A stretch of DNA of 16,289 bases from DATGYC01 sp035298385 (GTDB lineage Bacteria; Bacillota; Sulfobacillia; Symbiobacteriales; Symbiobacteriaceae): the NCBI GenBank assembly GCA_035298385.1, contig DATGYC010000076.1, positions 1 through 16,289 of the forward strand, read 5' to 3'. A program made the translations under genes and the position numbers. The number at the start of each line of letters is the position of its first letter. The first letter of the stretch is position 1. Positions 1 through 6,229 of this stretch are shown here, one piece after another. The notes below the pieces were generated by a model, which was given only the letters and a program-made list of their open reading frames with translations, was not told the origin of the DNA and searched no databases.

Positions 1-468
1 CGGCCGTTTGAGCTGATGATCGGCAAGCTGATCCCGTACGCCCTCGTCACGGCGATCGACTTCGGCCTGGTCTTCGTGGCGGGCTCCTACCTCTTCGATC
101 TGACCTTCGCCGGGAACCTCCCCCTCTTCCTCGCCCTGACGCTGCTCTTCCTGGTCACGACGCTCGGCCTCGGCCTGCTCGTCTCGACGGTGGCGCAGAA
201 CCAGCAGCAGGCGATGCAGATGGCGCTCCTGGTCATCCTGCCGCAGATCCTGGTCTCGGGCTTGATCTTCCCGCTCGAATCGATGCCGAAGGCGATCCAG
301 TACGTCAGCTACCTCCTGCCGTTTACGCACTTCGTACCGATCACGCGGGGGATCTTCATCAAGGGGCAGGAGTTCAGCCTGCTGACGACGCAGACCGGGA
401 TTCTCGCTGTCTATGCGGTCGCGGTCGTCACCCTTGCGACGCTGCGCTTCCGCAAGCGGTTGGGCTAA
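1..468 (+). CDS. ABC-2 type transporter permease, C-terminal part (5' end outside window)
   Basis: This is the carboxy-terminal part of an integral membrane permease of an ABC-2 type exporter. The reading frame is open from the first base (it begins RPFELMIGK), so the true start lies upstream of the window. About 155 residues are visible and contain four hydrophobic segments. The stretch SGLIFPLESMP followed by a conserved region ending in RGIFIKG is typical of YhhJ/YbhS/YbhR-like permeases. In that family the subunit sits in the cytoplasmic membrane and forms the export path together with ATPase subunits. The stop codon is followed at once by AAGGAGG, which is the ribosome site of the next gene, so the permease and the two ATPases form one operon. 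The substrate cannot be told from the sequence; drugs, lipids or other hydrophobic compounds are common for the family. Confidence 0.9.
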   Translation, partial: RPFELMIGKLIPYALVTAIDFGLVFVAGSYLFDLTFAGNLPLFLALTLLFLVTTLGLGLLVSTVAQNQQQAMQMALLVILPQILVSGLIFPLESMPKAIQYVSYLLPFTHFVPITRGIFIKGQEFSLLTTQTGILAVYAVAVVTLATLRFRKRLG

Positions 469-481
469 GGAGGTGCCGCAG

Positions 482-1357
482 ATGGAACCGGCCATTCGCC
501 TATCAGCTGTGACCAAACTGATCGACGGGCGCCCCGCCGTGCAGGGGATCGACCTGACCGTCTACCCCGGTGAGATGCTCGGCCTCGTCGGACCGGATGG
601 GGCGGGCAAGACGACGCTGACTCGACTAGCAGCGGGCGCCCTAGCCCCCACCTCTGGCACCGTGGAGCCCGAATCGCGGGGGCGGGTGGGCTACCTCTCG
701 GGCCGCTTCAGCCTCTACCCGGAGCTGACCGTCTGGGAGAACCTGCGCTTCTTCGCCGAACTCTACCAGATGAAGGGGCCAGCGATCAAAGCGGCGGGAG
801 AGCAGCTCCTAGAGAGCCTCGGCCTTCTCGCCTTCCGTGCCCGTCGGGCCGGCGCCCTCTCCGGCGGGATGCGCCAGAAGCTGGCCCTCGCCTGCGCCGT
901 GGTCCACCAGCCGCCGATCCTGATCCTAGATGAGCCGACAACCGCGGTCGATCCAGTCGCCCGCAATGACTTCTGGACACTCCTGCGAGAGCAGGCCAAG
1001 GCGGGGCGAGCCGTGCTGATGACGACGCCCTACTTCAACGAGGCGGCCGGTTGCGACCGGGTGGCCCTCCTGCATGAGGGGCGGATCCTGGCGGTGGATA
1101 CACCGGCCGCCTTGCGGGAGCGGCTTCCCGTCCAGATGGCGCTACTGGCACCGCTGGCGGGGCAGCGACGCGGCGATGTGATGGCGGCGGCGGAGTCCCT
1201 TCCGGGCGTCGTCTGGACCTTCCCGGTCGGCCTCGGCGTGCGGGTCGCGTTGGGGTCGAGTGGCGCCACCGCTCCCGAGGGCTACGAGTTACTCCCCCAG
1301 GAGCCCACCTTAGAAGACCTCTTCATCTGGCTCACCCGGCAGGAGGTGGCGGTATGA
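482..1357 (+). CDS. ABC transporter ATP-binding protein with altered Q-loop and H-loop
   Basis: This 291-residue ATPase subunit energises the exporter whose permease lies just upstream. The ATG at 482 is chosen because AAGGAGG (467-473) sits ahead of it; a longer frame from 413 would overlap the permease. Visible motifs are Walker A GPDGAGKT (residues 37-44), signature LSGGM (126-130), Walker B ILILD with the catalytic Glu (146-151), and a D-loop VDP. Two usual residues are missing. The Q-loop reads YLSGRFSLY, with Gly at 74 instead of Gln, and the switch region reads TTPYFNEA, with Pro at 183 instead of the H-loop His. Residues from about 215 onward form the variable C-terminal tail seen in DrrA/YbhF-like ATPases. 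The gene overlaps the next ATPase by four bases (ATGA), implying coupled translation and a likely heterodimer. Confidence 0.92.
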   Translation: MEPAIRLSAVTKLIDGRPAVQGIDLTVYPGEMLGLVGPDGAGKTTLTRLAAGALAPTSGTVEPESRGRVGYLSGRFSLYPELTVWENLRFFAELYQMKGPAIKAAGEQLLESLGLLAFRARRAGALSGGMRQKLALACAVVHQPPILILDEPTTAVDPVARNDFWTLLREQAKAGRAVLMTTPYFNEAAGCDRVALLHEGRILAVDTPAALRERLPVQMALLAPLAGQRRGDVMAAAESLPGVVWTFPVGLGVRVALGSSGATAPEGYELLPQEPTLEDLFIWLTRQEVAV

Positions 1358-2085
1358 TCCCAGCGATCTCCACAGAGGGACTGACCAAACGCTTCGGTGC
1401 CTTTACGGCTGTCAACGACCTCTCCCTAACCGTCCCAACCGGCGCCGTGATGGGCCTCCTCGGTCCGAACGGGGCGGGCAAGACCACCTTCATCCGGATG
1501 CTCCTCGGCGTTCTCGCCCCCACGAGCGGTACGGGCCAAGTCCTCGGCCACGACCTACACCGGGAGCCCGACGCCGTGCGGGCGAAGACCGGCTATATGT
1601 CCCAGCGCTTCGCCCTCTACAACGACCTGACGATCGAGGAGAACCTCGCCTTCTACGGGCAGGTCTACGGCCTGAAGGGGGCGCCCCTCAAAGAGCGGCA
1701 GGCCGAACTCCTCGCCTGGAGCGGCCTCACCACACAACGGAGAGCCCCGGCGGGTGGGCTCGGTGGGGGCCTACGGCAACGGCTCGCCTTCGCCTGCGCC
1801 ATCTTACACCGGCCTCAACTCCTCCTCCTAGATGAGCCGACCTCTGGCGTCGATCCCACCTCGCGCAAGACGTTCTGGGACCTGATCTACGGCCTGGCCG
1901 ATGGCGGCACGACCGTCCTGGTCTCGACGCACTACATGGAGGAGGCCGAGCACTGCGACCGCTTGGCGATGATCATGGCTGGGCGCCTCGTGGCGGAGGG
2001 GCGCCCGCGCGATCTGCGTGCGCAGTACGCCGATGGTGGCTCCCTCGATGAGGTCTTCGTGCGGCTGGTCAAGCAAGCGAGATAG
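1354..2085 (+). CDS. ABC transporter ATP-binding protein with degenerate signature motif
   Basis: This 243-residue ATPase is the second nucleotide-binding subunit of the exporter. It starts at the ATG of an ATGA overlap with the preceding ATPase. Walker A is GPNGAGKTT (37-45), the Q-loop Gln is at 84 (YMSQRF), Walker B is LLLLD with Glu161, and the H-loop His is at 193 (STHYMEEAE), so its own catalytic residues are intact. The signature motif, however, is LGGGL (136-140) rather than LSGGQ or LSGGM, so the conserved Ser is lost. Since ATP is bound between Walker A of one subunit and the signature of the other, this change falls in the same composite site as the altered loops of the partner. 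The gene is the last of its operon and runs into a strong hairpin terminator shared with the opposing gene. Confidence 0.92.
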   Translation: MIPAISTEGLTKRFGAFTAVNDLSLTVPTGAVMGLLGPNGAGKTTFIRMLLGVLAPTSGTGQVLGHDLHREPDAVRAKTGYMSQRFALYNDLTIEENLAFYGQVYGLKGAPLKERQAELLAWSGLTTQRRAPAGGLGGGLRQRLAFACAILHRPQLLLLDEPTSGVDPTSRKTFWDLIYGLADGGTTVLVSTHYMEEAEHCDRLAMIMAGRLVAEGRPRDLRAQYADGGSLDEVFVRLVKQAR

Positions 2086-2088
2086 AGA

Positions 2089-2122
2089 AAGAGGCCGGTG
2101 CTTACCTAAGCACCGGCCTCTT
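2089..2122. terminator. Bidirectional hairpin terminator between convergent genes
   Basis: A perfect 16-bp stem (2089-2104 with 2107-2122) with a two-base centre begins four bases after the ABC ATPase stop. On the minus strand the stem contains the last codons and the TAA stop (2104-2102) of the SLH protein gene. Moderately T-rich sequence follows on the plus strand (TTCTGTT) and on the minus strand (TTTCTCTA), so it can serve both transcripts. Confidence 0.85.
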
Positions 2123-4477
2123 CTGTTGGAACCGCGTCACCATGACAGCCGCTTCGGCTCGGGTGGCCGCGCGCTCTGGTCGGAAGGAGAAGGTCCCATC
2201 AGGCTCGGCATAGCCAGCGATGATCCCGCTCTCGATCGCCATCGCCACATGGCCTCGGTAGGACCAGTCGGCGACATCCTGGAAGGGGCGCCCCCCGATC
2301 AGCCAGGGAACAACGCCCCCCCACTCTACCGCCCGTCGCTGCGCCTTTACCTCCAGTCGCAGGGCCCGCGTCAGCATGACGGCGATCTCGGTTCGTGCGA
2401 TCAGTCGATCCGGTTCGAGCGTGAAGCGCCAATCGGGCAGGATACCCGCTGTGCGGGCGGCACCGAGGTAGCCAAGCTCCGAGACCCAGTGGCCGACGGC
2501 GTCATCGAAGGCGCCCGCGTCGCGCGGCTTCAGATCGAGCCCCATCGCTTGGACCAGTAACTTGATGAAGGCCGCCCTGGAGAGGCCCGCCTCTGGGCGG
2601 AAGGAGCCATCGGGATAGCCGCTGATGATCCCGCGCTGGCCCAGCGCCCGAATCTGCTCGGCAGCCCAGTGGCCCTGGATATCCGTGAACTCCCCCGTCA
2701 GCACGGGCGGCGGCACCGGTCGCCCCAGCGTCACCTGCCCAGTCGTCACCACGAGGGGCGCCCCGGAGAGTGCCGTGACGAACGTTGCCTCCAGCCAGAG
2801 TTGACCATTGTGCCAGAAGGGCGGGGTCTGCAGGCTGTAGGGTCCCTCCCCCACCGTCGCCTTCAAGCTCGCCCGGGTATACTCACCGGTCCGGCCCAGC
2901 CACTGCCAGTCCGAGCGGTAGAGCCCTTCAAGGCGACTGGCCTTGCCCCCCAGGGCCTGAAGCGCAGACTCCGGCAAGAAGAGCCGCCCTGCCTGATCAA
3001 CCAGGGCGCCCTCCGCCAGCACCGCTCCATCCACCGCTAGGCTGATGGTCTGTAGCGGTGAGGAGCCAGGGGAAACACCGCCAAAGTCGAGGCCCAACCA
3101 GCGCCCTTCCAGTCCGCCCGGATTGACCAAGAGCAGGTCAGCCGGGCGCCCACCCACACCGCCAGGCAGCGGAAACTGCAACTCGGTCGCCGATGTGCGC
3201 TCCACCCGGACCGCGATCCCGTCAACGAAGAGCTGGATCTGCGGCGCGAAGGAGCGGCCGGTCAAGGTCACCTGGTTCCCTCGTCGCTGCATCCGCAGGG
3301 CGACGGGCGCAGCCCAGGGTGCCGTCGTGAAGGACCAGGCCTTGGTAAACGCCGTCCGTCCATCGCCGTGGTCGATCCAACCAGCCAGCCGGACGGAGTA
3401 GGTCGTGAACGGCTGCAGGGGCGCCCGCGGAATGACGGCGACGGTATCGGTCAGATCCTCATCGATGAAGGGGTCATAGCGCAGGATCGGCACCTCGCCC
3501 TCCGGTCCGACGAGGCTCGCCTCCGTCAGGCGAAGCCCAGAGATCGGCCCGCCCCACGTCAGGGTGATCGGATACCCGACCGGACCGCTCACGCCGAAGC
3601 GGGTCAGGGGGTCAGGCGTCTCGAGCCCGTCCCACTCCGGCGGAACCTCTTTCATGCCGTCGAACGGCCAGGCGACGAGGTCGGACTCCCCCTCGGTAGG
3701 GCCGGCTACGAGGACGTTGTAGCCCTCCTGCGCCGCGCCAGCCCAGCCGTAGCCAACCGAGCGGGTGCCCGGCTGGATCAGGGGCAACCGGTGGTAGAGC
3801 GTGGCCAGCCAGCCATCGATCGCATCCTCAGCGCGACCACCAGGAGCGATCACCTCGGCGCTGGCGCCGAGCCAGCCCCAGTAGGCGGCCCGTTCAGAGC
3901 CGCTCGCCCCGGTGAAGCCAGGGCGCCCCGCTACCTCGGCATGGGCGTTCGATTCGTACTGGCTCGGGTTCTGCAAGAGATAGGCGGCGTGGCTGCGTGC
4001 GGCCGCACTCAGGTCATCACTGATGGTGACCAGCGGCAGAGCGAGGCTACGCCGGATCTGGTTCAGGCGCGCCTGTGCCCGCTGCACCTCCGGGCCGGCG
4101 GTTGGCAGCGTAATCAGGGCGCCCGCTTGGACCGTAAAGCGCCAGGTCGTCTCATGCGGCAGGTAGACGAGCCCAGCGATCCCGGTGTCGACCATCACCT
4201 GCAGCCGGGCGGTATGCTCCCCGGGTGCGAGGGGGGCATCCGGGTGAAAGCGGATGCTGCCTTCCTCGGTCCAGGTCGCCTTGACGGGGCGTTCATCGAT
4301 CCAGGCCTTGGCCCCGCTGATCAGCTCGCCTGTGCGCAGCTCGATCTGTTGGCCAAGGGTAGGGAGCGAGAGGCCGATCGGTCCACTCGGCCCCGGTGGG
4401 TAATAGGAGTAAGCGCTTGCGGGCAGAGCCGAGCAGAGCAGGGCAAAGGCGAGGAGAAGACCAAGGAGTCGGCGCAC
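2102..4477 (-). CDS. Secreted CAP-domain, Ig-like and triple-SLH cell-surface protein
   Basis: This 791-residue exported protein is probably held on the cell wall by three S-layer homology domains. It has a signal peptide (residues 1-22: short basic start, Leu/Ala-rich core, cleavage after PASA). A CAP/SCP-PR1-like domain spans about 131-260, with the family-like stretch SHAAYLLQNPSQYESNAHAE. Next come an Ig-like domain (about 290-385), a TIG/IPT-like segment (about 393-465) and a copper-amine-oxidase-N-like segment (about 477-590). The C-terminal SLH repeats are near 597-640, 656-700 and 731-785; the first contains FTDIQGHWAAEQI and ISGYPDGSFRPEAGLSRA. The start is a GTG with only a weak upstream GGCAGGG. 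The gene lies 24 bases after the selenoprotein gene on the same strand and may be co-transcribed with it. CAP domains in bacteria have varied and mostly unknown roles, so no enzyme activity is assigned. Domain borders are by eye. Confidence 0.88.
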   Translation of the reverse strand: MRRLLGLLLAFALLCSALPASAYSYYPPGPSGPIGLSLPTLGQQIELRTGELISGAKAWIDERPVKATWTEEGSIRFHPDAPLAPGEHTARLQVMVDTGIAGLVYLPHETTWRFTVQAGALITLPTAGPEVQRAQARLNQIRRSLALPLVTISDDLSAAARSHAAYLLQNPSQYESNAHAEVAGRPGFTGASGSERAAYWGWLGASAEVIAPGGRAEDAIDGWLATLYHRLPLIQPGTRSVGYGWAGAAQEGYNVLVAGPTEGESDLVAWPFDGMKEVPPEWDGLETPDPLTRFGVSGPVGYPITLTWGGPISGLRLTEASLVGPEGEVPILRYDPFIDEDLTDTVAVIPRAPLQPFTTYSVRLAGWIDHGDGRTAFTKAWSFTTAPWAAPVALRMQRRGNQVTLTGRSFAPQIQLFVDGIAVRVERTSATELQFPLPGGVGGRPADLLLVNPGGLEGRWLGLDFGGVSPGSSPLQTISLAVDGAVLAEGALVDQAGRLFLPESALQALGGKASRLEGLYRSDWQWLGRTGEYTRASLKATVGEGPYSLQTPPFWHNGQLWLEATFVTALSGAPLVVTTGQVTLGRPVPPPVLTGEFTDIQGHWAAEQIRALGQRGIISGYPDGSFRPEAGLSRAAFIKLLVQAMGLDLKPRDAGAFDDAVGHWVSELGYLGAARTAGILPDWRFTLEPDRLIARTEIAVMLTRALRLEVKAQRRAVEWGGVVPWLIGGRPFQDVADWSYRGHVAMAIESGIIAGYAEPDGTFSFRPERAATRAEAAVMVTRFQQKRPVLR

Positions 4478-4501
4478 CGGAATCCCTGCCTTTATCGATC
4501 G

Positions 4502-4975
4502 TTAGGTGAGTAAAGCGGCCTCGGCGAGCAGTAGCTCGGGCGCCGGTCGGTCGAGCTGATTGGCGCCCACATAGATGAAACGGATCCGCCCATCCCGGTC
4601 GATGAGGAAACTAGAGGGTCGGGCCATCCGGAAGGCCTCCAGCGAGAGGAAGTGATAGACGCCGTAGGCGCGGATCACGTCCCGCTCGGGATCGGCGATG
4701 AGCGGGAAGGGTAGGCGGCTGTGTTGGCGGAACGCCCTGGTCTGCTGGGGCGAGGAGACGGAGACGGAGGCGACCGCGACGCCCAGGCGCTGGAACTCTG
4801 GGTACAGATCACGCAGCTGCACGAGCTGCTTCTGGCAGTTTGGTCAGTAGACGCTCCGGTTGAAGATGAGGGCGATGGGCAGATGCGCAGAAAGGCGCCA
4901 GGGGGCGCCCTGATCGTCCAGCGTAAAGTCGGGGGCGAGGTCGCCCACCTGCAGGGTCGTGGAAGAACGCGGCAC
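4502..4975 (-). CDS. Selenocysteine-containing peroxiredoxin-like protein (in-frame TGA at 4846-4844)
   Basis: This is a thioredoxin-fold AhpC/TSA-type peroxiredoxin, a family that reduces peroxides with a catalytic thiol or selenol. The frame is open from a GTG at 4975, preceded by AAGGAGG ten bases upstream, to TAA at 4504-4502, except for one TGA at 4846-4844. The N-terminal part contains LQVGDLAPDFTLDDQG, the classic start of the fold. The centre reads FNRSVY-[TGA]-PNCQKQL. This lines up with the family pattern F-x-R-x-x-W-C-P-x-C-x-x-Q-L, so the TGA takes the place of the peroxidatic cysteine with Cys47 three residues on (UxxC). The C-terminal part has FPLIADPERDVIRAYGV and SSFLIDRDGRIRFIYVG. 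Reading TGA as Sec44 gives 157 residues, a normal length. A SECIS-like hairpin follows the TGA. The alternative is a nonsense mutation in a dead gene, which is less likely because both sides are intact. The host must have SelA/B/C/D elsewhere; none is in this window. Confidence 0.85.
4805..4834 (-). promoter_or_regulatory. Candidate bacterial SECIS element downstream of the TGA codon
   Basis: On the mRNA, perfect 6-bp arms GCAGCU (4829-4824) and AGCUGC (4818-4813) enclose a five-base loop, CGUGC. A lower stem CAGA/UCUG (4834-4831 with 4808-4805) lies below an internal loop. Twenty bases separate the UGA from the apical loop, and the loop has G as its second base. Both agree with the known bacterial SECIS layout: a short stem-loop just after the UGA, a G early in the apical loop, and a spacing of roughly 16-37 bases. 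The match is to a loose consensus, so it supports but does not prove recoding. Confidence 0.65.
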
Positions 4976-5038
4976 TCGGATCAGGCCTCCTTGATGCTCC
5001 TGCCGCTTTAGACGTGATGTGCGCGGTCCGGGTATGAC

Positions 5039-5054
5039 CAGATTGACGAATCTG
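5039..5054. repeat. Inverted repeat CAGATT-N4-AATCTG in the divergent promoter region
   Basis: Six-base perfect arms separated by GACG lie between the divergent selenoprotein and ferredoxin-like genes. The repeat overlaps the proposed -35 hexamer of the plus-strand gene (5043-5048), a common position for a repressor or redox-regulator operator. No specific regulator family is recognised. Confidence 0.45.
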
Positions 5055-5072
5055 TCGGGCAGGCGGTAGACT
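5043..5072 (+). promoter_or_regulatory. Candidate housekeeping sigma promoter for the sucrase/ferredoxin-like gene
   Basis: TTGACG (5043-5048) and TAGACT (5067-5072) are separated by 18 bases and end 23 bases before the GTG start at 5096. The -35 hexamer matches the TTGACA consensus in five of six positions and the -10 hexamer matches TATAAT in four of six. No equally convincing promoter was found for the divergent selenoprotein gene in the same 120-bp gap. Confidence 0.5.
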
Positions 5073-5095
5073 GAGCCCTGGAAGGAGGCGGACCG

Positions 5096-6094
5096 GTGGA
5101 ACTCCAAGGATGCCGCACCTGTAGCGACTGGGCCCGCCTGCACGGCGAGAGCGCCGTTGGCACCGTCACGGGTTACGACCAGTTCCTGATCGTCGAGGTC
5201 CCGCTGCCTTGGCCGTACGCCGTGACGGAAGCGCGGGCTCTCCCCCCGGGACTCTACACGGTCATTGAAGAGGCGATGCGGCGCAAGCTCGCCTTCCGCT
5301 TTGAGGCGATCGCGCCGGATGCGGAATGGAGTCAAGCGGGCCTGACGCGCATCATTGCATATAAGCTTGTCAAGATAGACGGAAGTTTTGACGAAAAGGT
5401 TTCCTTTCACCAAGGATTTGTCCGCCGGGAGTTCATGCTCCCGCTGGAGCAGGTAGCGGGCCTGGCCGCTGCCCTGCTCTACGAGCCGGAGCACCTTGCT
5501 GCCTTCGCAACCTGGGCCGTGAATGATGGACCAGTGCGGGATCTTCTGGTCTGCACGCAGGGTAGTCGGGATGCCGCCTGCGGTCACTATGGCTACCCGC
5601 TCTACCGGGAGATTCGTGACCACTGGTGCGGGCCGACGACACCAGGTCTGCGGGTCTGGCGGGCTTCGCACATCGGTGGGCACCGCTTTGCCGGTACCCT
5701 GCTGGAGTTCCCGGCTGGGCTTGGCTGGGGCTACGTGACGAACGCGGAACTGGGCCCCCTCCTGCATCAGAATGAGGGGCCGGGCGCCCTCGCCCACTGC
5801 TATCGGGGCTCCTTGGCGCCCGTCACCCACTGGGAGCAGATCGCGGAGCGTGAGGCCCTCCAGCAGGTGGGCTGGCCCTGGCTGACGGGGCCGCGGCGCA
5901 CCGAACTGCTGAGCCAAGGGCCGGACTCGGCCGAGGTGCTGGTAGAGTCCTTGTCGCCACGGAGGCGCTGGCGGGCCACTGTGGCTGCGAGCGGTCAGGT
6001 CGCCAGTCAGCCGAACACGAAGGGCCCGGTGCGGACGGAGAGCCAGTACAGCATCACCAAATGGCAAGAGGAGCGCTTAGACCGGTCGGTCTAA
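5096..6094 (+). CDS. Apd1/sucrase-ferredoxin-like thioredoxin-fold [2Fe-2S] protein
   Basis: This 332-residue protein belongs to the sucrase/ferredoxin-like (Suc_Fer-like, Apd1-related) family, soluble proteins with a thioredoxin-like ferredoxin fold. The cluster motif is clear: CTQGSRDAAC gives Cys153 and Cys162 as C-X8-C, and SHIGGHRFAGTL gives His192 and His196 as H-X3-H. Together these match the Cys2His2 [2Fe-2S] ligand set described for Apd1. The N-terminal region, with Cys6 and Cys9 and the stretch LIVEVPLPWP, also fits the family. The start is a GTG with AAGGAGG (5082-5088) seven bases ahead. The gene is divergent from the selenoperoxiredoxin over a shared 120-bp gap, so both may answer a redox signal, and an electron-transfer link is possible but inferred only. 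Its last codons and stop lie inside a terminator stem. The physiological partner is unknown. Confidence 0.85.
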   Translation: MELQGCRTCSDWARLHGESAVGTVTGYDQFLIVEVPLPWPYAVTEARALPPGLYTVIEEAMRRKLAFRFEAIAPDAEWSQAGLTRIIAYKLVKIDGSFDEKVSFHQGFVRREFMLPLEQVAGLAAALLYEPEHLAAFATWAVNDGPVRDLLVCTQGSRDAACGHYGYPLYREIRDHWCGPTTPGLRVWRASHIGGHRFAGTLLEFPAGLGWGYVTNAELGPLLHQNEGPGALAHCYRGSLAPVTHWEQIAEREALQQVGWPWLTGPRRTELLSQGPDSAEVLVESLSPRRRWRATVAASGQVASQPNTKGPVRTESQYSITKWQEERLDRSV

Positions 6095-6102
6095 GCGCTC
6101 CT
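6069..6102 (+). terminator. Hairpin terminator overlapping the stop codon of the ferredoxin-like gene
   Basis: A perfect 15-bp stem (6069-6083 with 6088-6102) has a four-base GGTC loop and is followed by TCGTTT. The TAA stop (6092-6094) lies in the 3' arm, so the final residues of the protein are encoded within the terminator. Confidence 0.8.
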
Positions 6103-6117
6103 TCGTTTAGCAGACCC

Positions 6118-6144
6118 GGGGCGCCCAGATTGGCTGGGCGCCCC
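6118..6144 (+). terminator. Second tandem GC-rich hairpin containing GGGCGCCC in each arm
   Basis: An 11-bp perfect stem (6118-6128 with 6134-6144) has a five-base ATTGG loop and lies 15 bases after the first terminator. Each arm carries the palindrome GGGCGCCC. The sequence after it is not T-rich, so it may be a backup terminator or another structured element. The remaining bases up to the gerA start (6145-6229) show no convincing promoter, including no clear sigma-G-like match. Confidence 0.55.
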
Positions 6145-6229
6145 CTTCTGGCGCGAGTATCCGGGTGAGTTTCTGGAAAATCTGCAAGGTAGGCCCGACT
6201 ATCAGGCACAAGGATGGAAGTGACGCTAG

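Noticed and set aside
3368..4513. 381-residue plus-strand open frame
   Set aside because: It is antisense to the SLH/CAP protein, which has a signal peptide and recognisable domains. No ribosome site or family match supports it.
4502..4822. Stand-alone 106-residue gene starting from GTG at 4822
   Set aside because: It lacks the thioredoxin-fold N-terminus and the CxxC region. The missing part is present in the same frame just upstream of the TGA, so the TGA is better read as selenocysteine.
5341..5420. AT-richer patch inside the ferredoxin-like gene, considered as an insertion
   Set aside because: The reading frame is continuous, there are no flanking repeats, and the patch is too short to show transfer.
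4844..6067. 407-residue minus-strand open frame
   Set aside because: Only its last 43 codons belong to a real protein, the N-terminal part of the selenoperoxiredoxin. The rest is antisense to the ferredoxin-like gene, which has clear family motifs.
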